From Comamonadaceae bacterium (GTDB taxonomy: Bacteria; Pseudomonadota; Gammaproteobacteria; Burkholderiales; Burkholderiaceae_C): a stretch of 9,391 nt of DNA. Shown in pieces: positions 1 to 5,652 of the stretch. Position numbers and translations under genes: made by a program. Where the stretch lies: NCBI GenBank assembly GCA_027490485.1, contig JAIXYA010000045.1, positions 1-9,391 on the forward strand, given 5' to 3'. Under the pieces are notes generated by a model that saw only the letters and a list, made by a program, of their open reading frames with translations, searched no databases and was not told the origin of the DNA. Position 1 is the stretch's first letter, and each line of letters opens with the position of its first letter.

Positions 1-2
1 GA

Positions 3-710
3 TCAGCCACTTCGGCAGCCCTGAATGGCAAAGTCGCAGCCGTGGTCACTGCACCCGTCAACAAAAAAGCCTTGCAACTCAGCGGTGTGGAATTCCCTGG
101 ACATACCGAGATGCTGCAGTCACTGGCCGCGCAACACTTGGGTTTGTCCATCAGCGATTTGCCGGTCCGCATGATGTTGTCTTGCCCAGGCTTGAGGGTG
201 GTTTTGGTCAGCATCCATGTCCCTTTGCGCGAGGCCATTGGCTTGGTCACCCAAGAAAATGTTCTTCAAACTTTCCAAGTGACCCATGACAGTTGGCTCA
301 AAACCCATGGAACAGCTCCACGCATGACCGTGGCAGGGCTTAACCCCCATGCGGGTGAAGAGGGACTGTTTGGCGATGAAGAGATTCGCTTTATTGCCCC
401 CGCGATTGAAAAAGCCCAAGCGCTTGGCATGCAGATCAGCGGCCCTTACCCACCAGACACCGTGTACATGCAAGCGCACAGTTCAAATGGACAAAAGGAC
501 ACGGATGTGGTGGTTGCCATGTACCACGACCAAGGTTTGATACCTGTCAAATACTTGGGGCTGGACAACGGCGTCAACCAAACCTTGGGCCTGCCTTTTG
601 TGCGAACCAGCCCCGATCATGGAACCGCGTTTGACATCGCCGGCAAAGGACTGGCTGACCCCAGCAGTTTGTTGGCTGCGCTCAAAGTGGCCAAAGGCCA
701 GCGTTTGTGA
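3..710 (+). CDS. pdxA: 4-hydroxythreonine-4-phosphate dehydrogenase, 3' part (5' end outside window)
   Basis: PdxA oxidises 4-phosphohydroxy-L-threonine with NAD to an unstable aminoketone that PdxJ uses to make pyridoxine 5'-phosphate; it is a cytosolic, metal-dependent homodimer. The reading frame is open from base 3 with no start codon of its own, and 235 residues are visible; the family is usually about 330, so roughly the first 95-100 residues lie upstream of the window. Family hallmarks are present in order: VTAPVNKKAL, GHTEML (first metal-binding His), NPHAGE (second His), MYHDQGLIPVKYLG, and SPDHGTAFDIAG (third His). The C-terminus is complete and ends 13 bp before the end of the convergent mscL gene, leaving no room for a separate terminator. 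In many proteobacteria ksgA follows pdxA; it does not here. The assignment is secure. Confidence 0.97.
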   Translation, partial: SATSAALNGKVAAVVTAPVNKKALQLSGVEFPGHTEMLQSLAAQHLGLSISDLPVRMMLSCPGLRVVLVSIHVPLREAIGLVTQENVLQTFQVTHDSWLKTHGTAPRMTVAGLNPHAGEEGLFGDEEIRFIAPAIEKAQALGMQISGPYPPDTVYMQAHSSNGQKDTDVVVAMYHDQGLIPVKYLGLDNGVNQTLGLPFVRTSPDHGTAFDIAGKGLADPSSLLAALKVAKGQRL

Positions 711-723
711 TGGACTCGTCAGT

Positions 724-1158
724 TCATGACCTGCGCTGAAGCTGGTCGCGAATCTCTCTAAGCAACAAAACTTCTTCTGGTGTGACTGGCGGTGGCGCCA
801 TGGGCTCGGCAACCGCCGCGGATTGCTTCAAGCGGTTGATTTGCTTGACCATCAGAAAAATAGCAAAAGCCAAAATCAAAAAGTTGATGGCGATGGTGAT
901 GAAGTTGCCGTAAGACAAAACCGGCACACCCGCCTTGCGCATCGCCTCTAAGGTTCGGGGTACCGTATCGGGCACAGTGCCCAGAACCCAAAAATAGCCG
1001 GAAAAGTCTAAGTGGCCAATCAGCACTGAAATGACGGGCATGATCATGTCGCCGACCAAAGACTCGACGATTTTTCCGAAGGCCCCGCCAATGATGACGC
1101 CTATCGCCAAATCCATCGCATTCCCTTTGATGGCGAATTCCTTGAATTCTTTGAACAT
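724..1158 (-). CDS. mscL: large-conductance mechanosensitive channel MscL
   Basis: MscL is an inner-membrane homopentamer that opens a wide pore when membrane tension rises on sudden osmotic downshock, releasing solutes to prevent lysis. The 144-residue product (Escherichia coli about 136) has the family layout: an N-terminal amphipathic helix ([16 protein letters not shown]), TM1 with the glycine/alanine-rich pore constriction ([15 protein letters not shown], about residues 17-45), a periplasmic loop, TM2 (about 83-106), and a cytoplasmic bundle helix after a proline linker ([15 protein letters not shown]). The start ATG at 1158-1156 is preceded by AAGGAC, a good ribosome-binding site. It diverges from petA and converges on pdxA, so it is probably a single-gene transcript. 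Confidence 0.97.
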   Translation of the reverse strand: MFKEFKEFAIKGNAMDLAIGVIIGGAFGKIVESLVGDMIMPVISVLIGHLDFSGYFWVLGTVPDTVPRTLEAMRKAGVPVLSYGNFITIAINFLILAFAIFLMVKQINRLKQSAAVAEPMAPPPVTPEEVLLLREIRDQLQRRS

Positions 1159-1180
1159 GGAACAGTCCTTAAATTAATTA

Positions 1181-1209
1181 TTAATAGCTCAATTTATCAC
1201 TGTTTTGAA
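1181..1209 (-). promoter_or_regulatory. candidate mscL promoter
   Basis: On the minus strand, TTCAAA (1209-1204) and TATTAA (1186-1181) are separated by exactly 17 bp, each matching four of six consensus bases of a sigma-70 -35 and -10 box. Transcription would begin near 1174, giving a leader of about 15 nt that includes the AAGGAC ribosome-binding site. The region is AT-rich, so chance matches are easy; this is an inference. Confidence 0.35.
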
Positions 1210-1264
1210 AATTAATTCGAACAAAAACCATGTATTTGTAGGGATGGTCTGACATGGCAGGCTC

Positions 1265-1273
1265 GGTTAGAAT
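1265..1273 (+). promoter_or_regulatory. candidate -10 element of the petABC promoter
   Basis: GGTTAGAAT lies 42 bp before the petA start, with TAGAAT (1268-1273) as the -10 hexamer. I see no good -35 at 16-18 bp; the tempting CTGACA at 1249-1254 is only 13 bp away. The same nonamer precedes the tRNA-Thr gene and, with one change, secA, which is the main reason for calling it. Confidence 0.4.
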
Positions 1274-1314
1274 TTAGAGCTTTACAAATTCGCATCCCAA
1301 TTTAGAGGTCTTTC

Positions 1315-1914
1315 ATGAGTGAAACCACTGTGGACAACAGCAAGCGGACGTGGCTAATTGCCTCGAGCTGTGCTGGTGCAGTTGGCGGCGTTGCTGTCGC
1401 GATTCCGTTTGTCAGTAATTTCAGCCCCTCCGAGCGAGCCAAGGCGGCAGGCGCTGCTGTTGAGGTTGACATCTCCAGCATCAAGCCCGGAGAAAAATTA
1501 ACGGTCGAGTGGCGCGGGAAACCGGTTTGGGTCGTCCGTCGCACACCTGAGCAGCTTGAAGCTTTGAAAAAAGTAGAGTCTCAACTGGCTGACCCCGAGT
1601 CCCAGCGCAAGCCCTCTGAACTCACCCCTGAATACGCCAGAAACCAGGCCAGATCCATCAAGCCTGAGTTTTTTGTCGGTGTGGGTATTTGCTCCCATTT
1701 GGGATGCTCGCCCAGCGATAAATTCCAAATGGGACCGCAGCCATCGTTGCCTGACGATTGGCAAGGTGGATTTTTTTGCCCCTGCCATGGTTCGACTTTT
1801 GACATGGCTGGACGCGTATACAAAAACAAGCCTGCCCCAGACAATTTGGAAGTTCCCCCCCATATGTACCTTTCAGACACTCGTTTGCTGATTGGTGAAG
1901 ACAAGAAGGCTTAA
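1315..1914 (+). CDS. petA: ubiquinol-cytochrome c reductase, Rieske iron-sulfur subunit
   Basis: This is the Rieske [2Fe-2S] subunit of the cytochrome bc1 complex; it takes the first electron from quinol at the Qo site and passes it to cytochrome c1. The 199-residue protein has an N-terminal signal-anchor (about residues 12-34) that holds it in the inner membrane with the cluster domain in the periplasm. The two cluster boxes are intact: CSHLGC at 126-131 (ligands C126 and H128) and CPCHGS at 155-160 (ligands C155 and H158), with C131 and C157 positioned for the Rieske disulfide. The anchor is preceded by SKRTWL (residues 9-14), a lysine-arginine form of the twin-arginine export motif. The start ATG follows AGAGG (1304-1308) at a 6 bp spacing. 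It is the first gene of petABC; petB begins 7 bp after its stop. Confidence 0.97.
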   Translation: MSETTVDNSKRTWLIASSCAGAVGGVAVAIPFVSNFSPSERAKAAGAAVEVDISSIKPGEKLTVEWRGKPVWVVRRTPEQLEALKKVESQLADPESQRKPSELTPEYARNQARSIKPEFFVGVGICSHLGCSPSDKFQMGPQPSLPDDWQGGFFCPCHGSTFDMAGRVYKNKPAPDNLEVPPHMYLSDTRLLIGEDKKA

Positions 1915-1921
1915 GAAGACC

Positions 1922-3322
1922 ATGGCTGAATTCAAAGAAACCTCGCCTGATGCGCCCTTGTCTGAAAAGACGCTGACATGGATTGACAATCGCTTTCCTT
2001 TGTCCAAGATGTACAAAGAGCATTTAAGCGAGTACTACGCCCCCAAAAATTTCAATTTTTTCTACTTCTTTGGCTCTTTGGCCTTGCTGGTATTGGTGAT
2101 TCAAATTGTCACCGGCATTTTCTTGGTGATGCATTACAAGCCTGACGCCGCCTTGGCGTTTGCTTCCGTGGAATACATCATGCGCGATGTTCCCTACGGG
2201 TGGCTGATTCGTTATATGCACTCAACCGGCGCATCTGCTTTTTTTGTGGTGGTTTATTTGCACATGTTCCGTGGCCTGATTTACGGTTCATTCAGAAAAC
2301 CGCGTGAACTGGTTTGGTTGTTTGGTTGCGCCATCTTTTTGGCCTTGATGGCTGAAGCCTTCATGGGCTATTTGCTGCCTTGGGGGCAGATGTCTTACTG
2401 GGGCGCACAAGTGATTGTGAATTTGTTCTCAGCCATTCCCTTCATCGGTCCCGATTTGGCTTTGCTGATTCGTGGTGACTATGTGGTGGGTGACGCCACC
2501 TTGAATCGATTCTTTGCTTTCCATGTGATTGCTTTGCCCTTGGTGCTTTTGGGTTTGGTGGTTGCACACATCATTGCTTTGCATGAAGTGGGTTCGAACA
2601 ACCCCGATGGCGTAGAGATCAAAGCGCACAAAGATGAAAAAGGCCGGCCTTTAGATGGCATTCCTTTTCACCCCTATTACACCGTTCATGACATCTTGGG
2701 CGTGACAGGCTTTTTGTTGGTGTTTTGCGCGATCATCTTTTTCGCCCCTGAGTTTGGCGGTTACTTTTTGGAATACAACAACTTTATCCCTGCTGACCCG
2801 TTAAAAACCCCTGCGCACATCGCACCTACTTGGTACTTCACGCCCTATTACTCCATGCTGCGTGCCATCACCAGCGAAATGATTTACGCACTTGTCATTT
2901 GTGTGTTGGTGGCCGCCTACCTTGGCGCAACCAAAGCCAAAATCAGTACGCTCCTCAAAGGTGGTGTGGTAGGTGCTGCGGTTGTTGCAGTGGTCCTGTT
3001 GCTGGCGATTGATGCTAAGTTTTGGGGCGTGGTGGTCATGGGCGGCTCGGTCATCATCCTTTTCTTCTTGCCTTGGCTAGACAGATGCGAGGTCAAGTCC
3101 ATCCGCTTTCGTCCCGATTGGCATGTTTATTTGTATGCCCTCTTCGTGGTGAATTTCTTGGTACTGGGCTATCTTGGTATTCAGCCTCCCTCTTACATTG
3201 GTGAGCGGGTGTCTCAAGTCGGTACCTTGTTTTATTTCGGTTTCTTTTTGTTGATGCCTTGGTGGAGCACCTTGGGTCAGACCAAACCGGTTCCCGATCG
3301 TGTGAACTTTGTGGCGCACTGA
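1922..3322 (+). CDS. petB: ubiquinol-cytochrome c reductase, cytochrome b subunit
   Basis: Cytochrome b is the membrane core of the bc1 complex, carrying hemes bL and bH and the Qo and Qi quinone sites. I place the start at ATG 1922 (MAEFKE), 7 bp after the petA stop and just behind AAGAAG. The frame stays open upstream to 1892, but that extension overlaps petA and adds a stretch unlike the family. The 466-residue product has about eight hydrophobic helices. Heme ligands are H100 and H114 in the second helix (14 apart) and H201 and H216 in the fourth (15 apart, the spacing familiar from cytochrome b6). The Qo loop motif, PEWY in mitochondria and alphaproteobacteria, reads PTWY here (302-305), so the usual glutamate is absent. 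An extended C-terminal part brings it to full bacterial length. Confidence 0.97.
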   Translation: MAEFKETSPDAPLSEKTLTWIDNRFPLSKMYKEHLSEYYAPKNFNFFYFFGSLALLVLVIQIVTGIFLVMHYKPDAALAFASVEYIMRDVPYGWLIRYMHSTGASAFFVVVYLHMFRGLIYGSFRKPRELVWLFGCAIFLALMAEAFMGYLLPWGQMSYWGAQVIVNLFSAIPFIGPDLALLIRGDYVVGDATLNRFFAFHVIALPLVLLGLVVAHIIALHEVGSNNPDGVEIKAHKDEKGRPLDGIPFHPYYTVHDILGVTGFLLVFCAIIFFAPEFGGYFLEYNNFIPADPLKTPAHIAPTWYFTPYYSMLRAITSEMIYALVICVLVAAYLGATKAKISTLLKGGVVGAAVVAVVLLLAIDAKFWGVVVMGGSVIILFFLPWLDRCEVKSIRFRPDWHVYLYALFVVNFLVLGYLGIQPPSYIGERVSQVGTLFYFGFFLLMPWWSTLGQTKPVPDRVNFVAH

Positions 3323-3343
3323 CAGAACCTGGAGCAATCACTC

Positions 3344-4099
3344 ATGAAAAAATTTCTAATCAGTCTTTGTTTGGTCTTAGGTGTGGCAATGCCAACATTT
3401 GCCGCTACCGACATGATTCCTTTGGACAAAGCGCCTAAAAAGCTCAACGATTTGAGTGCCTTGCAAAATGGCGCAAAAATATTTGTCAACTACTGCTTGA
3501 ATTGCCACGCTGCGTCCTATATGCGGTTTAACCGTCTCAAAGACATTGGTTTGACCGACAAGCAAATCAAGGACAACTTGCTGTTCACCACTGACAAGGT
3601 CGGCGACACCATGAAGATCAGCATGGACGCTAAGCAAGGCAAAGATTGGTTCGGTGGCAACCCCCCTGACTTGACCGTGATTGCTCGATCACGTTCTGGT
3701 CCAAACGGCTCAGGTGCTGACTATTTGTACACCTATTTGCGCACCTACTACCGCGACGACTCCAAAGCCACGGGTTGGAACAATTTGGCTTTCCCTAATG
3801 TGGGTATGCCCCATGTGCTTTGGGAGTTGCAAGGGCAACGTCGTCCCATTTACCAGGCAGTCGAGCAGCATGGCCATACCATCCAAGTGGTCAAGGGTTG
3901 GGAGCAAATAACTCCGGGAAAAATGACAGCAGTTGAATACGATGCTGCTATTGGCGACTTGGTTAACTATTTGCAATGGATGTCTGAGCCAGCGCAAAAC
4001 ACCCGTGTCCAAATTGGCGTTTGGGTAATGCTATTTTTGTTGATCTTCATGGTCATTGCTTGGCGCTTGAATGCTTCCTATTGGAAAGACATTCGCTGA
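3344..4099 (+). CDS. petC: ubiquinol-cytochrome c reductase, cytochrome c1 subunit
   Basis: Cytochrome c1 accepts electrons from the Rieske cluster and hands them to soluble cytochrome c in the periplasm. The 251-residue precursor starts with a Sec signal peptide (about residues 1-21, ending TFAA). The single covalent heme site is CLNCH (51-55); M155 in NVGMPHVLW is the likely sixth heme ligand. GNPPDL (105-110) and the paired aromatic block DYLYTYLRTYY are typical of bacterial c1. A C-terminal membrane anchor spans about residues 224-240, ending in the short positive tail WKDIR. GGAG at 3331-3334 lies 9 bp before the ATG. It is the last gene of petABC, 21 bp after petB, with hairpins just downstream. 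Confidence 0.97.
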   Translation: MKKFLISLCLVLGVAMPTFAATDMIPLDKAPKKLNDLSALQNGAKIFVNYCLNCHAASYMRFNRLKDIGLTDKQIKDNLLFTTDKVGDTMKISMDAKQGKDWFGGNPPDLTVIARSRSGPNGSGADYLYTYLRTYYRDDSKATGWNNLAFPNVGMPHVLWELQGQRRPIYQAVEQHGHTIQVVKGWEQITPGKMTAVEYDAAIGDLVNYLQWMSEPAQNTRVQIGVWVMLFLLIFMVIAWRLNASYWKDIR

Positions 4100-4116
4100 T
4101 ACCAAGTGTATTTTCT

Positions 4117-4133
4117 GCCCGCCTTGTGCGGGT
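4117..4133 (+). terminator. possible weak terminator after petABC
   Basis: CCCGC (4118-4122) and GCGGG (4128-4132) form a five-pair GC stem around a 5-nt loop, extendable by one G-T pair, followed by the short T-rich run TTCTT. It begins 18 bp after petC. The T tract is interrupted, so it may only attenuate read-through into sspA. Confidence 0.45.
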
Positions 4134-4139
4134 TCTTAC

Positions 4140-4161
4140 AATGGGCCTTGGCTAGCCCATT
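4140..4161 (+). repeat. inverted repeat in the petC-sspA spacer
   Basis: AATGGGC (4140-4146) and GCCCATT (4155-4161) are perfect 7-bp arms around an 8-nt loop, 16 bp before the sspA ribosome-binding site. There is no T run, so an intrinsic terminator is less likely. It could be a leader hairpin or RNA-end stabiliser between petABC and sspAB, or an operator. Confidence 0.45.
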
Positions 4162-4190
4162 AAACCTTTAGCCTTTTAGGAGCCAATCTC

Positions 4191-4802
4191 ATGATGGTTT
4201 TGTACTCTGGGACAGTCTGTCCTTTTTCTCACAGATGTAGATTCGTGCTCTTTGAAAAAGGCATGGACTTTGAAATCCGTGATGTTGATCTCTACAACAA
4301 ACCAGAAGACATCAATGTCATGAATCCCTATGGGCAAGTGCCTATTTTGGTAGAGCGTGATTTGATTTTGTATGAATCGAACATCATCAACGAATACATT
4401 GACGAACGTTTTCCGCATCCACAGTTGATGCCCGGCGACCCTGTCGACCGTGCCCGTGTGCGCTTGTTCCTTTTGAATTTTGAAAAAGAGCTGTTCGCTA
4501 ATGTGATGATCATTGAGTCGCGCAGTCAAAAGGCCAATGAGAAAGCGCTTGAAAAAGCCCGCTCACACATTCGCGATCGTTTGACTCAACTCGCCCCTGT
4601 CTTCTTGAAGAACAAGTTCATGTTAGGCGACAATTTCTCCATGCTCGATGTGGCCATAGCACCTTTGCTGTGGCGTTTAGACCATTACGGCATCGAGTTG
4701 TCCAAAAACGCTGCCCCTTTGCTCAAATATGCCGAGCGTATTTTTTCCAGACCAGCCTATATTGAAGCATTGACACCTTCAGAGAAAGTGATGCGCAAGT
4801 AA
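4191..4802 (+). CDS. sspA: stringent starvation protein A (glutathione S-transferase fold)
   Basis: SspA binds RNA polymerase and alters promoter choice in stationary phase and acid stress; it has a glutathione S-transferase fold but is not expected to act as a transferase. The 203-residue product has a thioredoxin-like N-terminal half (VLYSGTVCPFSHRCRFVLF) and the strongly conserved run MNPYGQVPILVERDL, then YESNIINEYIDERFPHPQLMP, which is diagnostic for the beta/gammaproteobacterial SspA group. The C-terminal half is the usual all-helical domain with LDVAIAPLLWRLDHYG. AGGAG at 4178-4182 sets the first ATG (4191, spacing 8); a second ATG follows immediately and either could serve. sspB starts 9 bp after the stop, so the two are almost certainly one operon. 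Confidence 0.95.
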   Translation: MMVLYSGTVCPFSHRCRFVLFEKGMDFEIRDVDLYNKPEDINVMNPYGQVPILVERDLILYESNIINEYIDERFPHPQLMPGDPVDRARVRLFLLNFEKELFANVMIIESRSQKANEKALEKARSHIRDRLTQLAPVFLKNKFMLGDNFSMLDVAIAPLLWRLDHYGIELSKNAAPLLKYAERIFSRPAYIEALTPSEKVMRK

Positions 4803-4811
4803 TCTGCTGAC

Positions 4812-5315
4812 ATGATCAACATTGCGCAGTCATCTTCCACACGGCCCTATCTGGTTCGTGCTTTGCACGAATGGTGTACCGATAACGGATTTACACCCTA
4901 CATCGCTGTTTTGGTCGATGACACAGTGCAGGTGCCCAGAGAATATGTCAACAACGGTGAGATTGTTCTCAACATCAGTTTTGATGCCACGAGCAATTTA
5001 CAACTGGGCAACGAGTTTGTGGTTTTCAAAGCCCGATTCGGCGGTGTGGCCAGAGAAATCAGTGTGCCGATAGCCAGGGTGATTGCCATTTATGCACGTG
5101 AAAATGGACAAGGCATGGCGTTCCCCGCCCCGAGTGCGTCCAGCGGTGAGGCTGAAGATGCTGAGCCTAAAGCTTTGGTGTCCGCGATCAAGCCGGTTGT
5201 GAGTTTGAGCACTGCCAGCTCGCACCAAACGCAAGACACAGACGACCCCACTGATCCTCCCAAGCCAACGCATCCCAACCCTGGCAGTCGGCCACAACTC
5301 AAGCGCATCAAATAA
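4812..5315 (+). CDS. sspB: ClpXP protease specificity-enhancing factor SspB
   Basis: SspB is a dimeric adaptor that captures ssrA-tagged, incompletely made proteins and delivers them to the ClpXP protease. The 167-residue product has the conserved core in order: TRPYLVRALHEWCTDNGFTPY, VQVPREYV, GEIVLNIS, LGNEFVVFKARFGGVAREI and VPIARVIAIYARENGQGM. Then comes an unstructured linker rich in Ser, Thr, Asp and Pro (about residues 105-157) and the short ClpX-binding tail RPQLKRIK at the extreme C-terminus. It follows sspA by 9 bp with no clear ribosome-binding site, so translation is probably coupled to sspA. The linker is longer and more acidic/proline-rich than the folded part needs, as is usual in this family. 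Confidence 0.95.
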   Translation: MINIAQSSSTRPYLVRALHEWCTDNGFTPYIAVLVDDTVQVPREYVNNGEIVLNISFDATSNLQLGNEFVVFKARFGGVAREISVPIARVIAIYARENGQGMAFPAPSASSGEAEDAEPKALVSAIKPVVSLSTASSHQTQDTDDPTDPPKPTHPNPGSRPQLKRIK

Positions 5316-5333
5316 TTTTGTATTGGGTGTTGT

Positions 5334-5342
5334 GGTTAGAAT
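5334..5342 (+). promoter_or_regulatory. candidate -10 element of the tRNA-Thr promoter
   Basis: GGTTAGAAT lies 9 bp before the mature tRNA end, with TAGAAT (5337-5342) as the hexamer, so transcription would begin only a few bases upstream of the tRNA. No convincing -35 is visible at 16-18 bp. The nonamer is identical to the one before petA. Confidence 0.45.
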
Positions 5343-5351
5343 ATATGCAGT

Positions 5352-5427
5352 GCCGATTTAGCTCAGTTGGTAGAGCAACCGCCTTGTAAGCGGTAGGTCA
5401 TCAGTTCGAATCCGATAATCGGCACCA
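5352..5427 (+). tRNA. tRNA-Thr (anticodon UGU)
   Basis: A complete 76-nt cloverleaf: acceptor arm GCCGATT pairs with AATCGGC, the D stem is GCTC/GAGC, the anticodon stem ACCGC/GCGGT encloses CTTGTAA (anticodon TGT, reading ACA and related Thr codons), the variable loop is AGGTC, and the T loop is TTCGAAT. The CCA end is encoded (5425-5427). The T stem ATCAG/CCGAT contains an A-C mismatch at positions 52-62, where a Watson-Crick pair is normal. It stands alone, 36 bp after sspB. Confidence 0.96.
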
Positions 5428-5452
5428 CTTCAAAAGCCATCTGTCATCTATC

Positions 5453-5474
5453 GATAACCCTGATCAGGTCTATC
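5453..5474. promoter_or_regulatory. operator-like 22-bp palindrome
   Basis: The central CCTGATCAGG (5459-5468) is a perfect 10-bp palindrome. It is flanked at equal distance by GATA (5453-5456) and TATC (5471-5474), which are also complementary, giving 18 of 22 positions symmetric about one centre. It lies between the tRNA-Thr gene and the 42-codon ORF, 25 bp before that ORF's start. With no loop and no T run it looks like a binding site for a dimeric regulator rather than a terminator. The regulator is unknown. Confidence 0.4.
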
Positions 5475-5499
5475 CCCTTTTCGGTGACAAAATAAGGCT

Positions 5500-5628
5500 A
5501 TGAACGAATCCAAAGTCACCCAAATTAAAAAAACATCTGCCATTTACTATGTGGTGGGTATCGTCATCTTCTCGGCTATTGCTGGCATCATTGCGTTGAT
5601 TGTTGAAATCGTAAAACAAAACAGTTGA
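5500..5628 (+). CDS. small single-helix membrane protein (42 aa), unknown function
   Basis: I do not recognise a family. ATG at 5500 opens a 42-codon frame ending at TGA 5626-5628. AAGG at 5494-5497 lies close upstream as a ribosome-binding site. The product has a short charged N-terminus (MNESKVTQIKK), one strongly hydrophobic helix of about 25 residues (AIYYVVGIVIFSAIAG, continuing IIALIVEI), and a short positive C-terminus (VKQNS). The lysines before the helix suggest the N-terminus stays in the cytoplasm. It sits behind the tRNA gene and a palindrome, and is convergent with the protease-like gene at 5645. The case for a real gene is a plausible start signal, an amphiphilic layout unlikely by chance, and an otherwise empty gap; the length alone proves nothing. 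Confidence 0.6.
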   Translation: MNESKVTQIKKTSAIYYVVGIVIFSAIAGIIALIVEIVKQNS

Positions 5629-5633
5629 TGGAT

Positions 5634-5652
5634 TGCGTTAGGCTCTAACGCA
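5634..5652. terminator. hairpin between convergent genes, possible bidirectional transcript end
   Basis: TGCGTTAG (5634-5641) and CTAACGCA (5645-5652) are perfect 8-bp arms around a 3-nt loop. The hairpin lies 5 bp after the 42-codon ORF and covers the stop codon of the minus-strand protease-like gene. There is no T run on either side, so if it ends transcripts it would do so as a processing or pausing structure. Confidence 0.4.

Noticed and set aside
120..479. Open frame antisense to pdxA, and similar long frames antisense to petA, petB, petC, sspA and sspB
   Set aside because: They lie wholly inside confidently identified genes, have no family resemblance or start signals, and are the expected shadow frames.
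1892..1921. Longer N-terminus of PetB starting upstream inside petA
   Set aside because: It overlaps the petA 3' end, adds a lysine/arginine-rich stretch unlike cytochrome b, and the ATG at 1922 has a ribosome-binding site and family-like sequence.
5634..5652. Resemblance of the GTTAGGC and CTAAC segments in the hairpin to integron attC core sites
   Set aside because: The structure is only 19 bp, with no paired inner boxes, no attC-sized arms, and no gene cassette or integrase nearby. A plain hairpin at a convergent gene end explains it.
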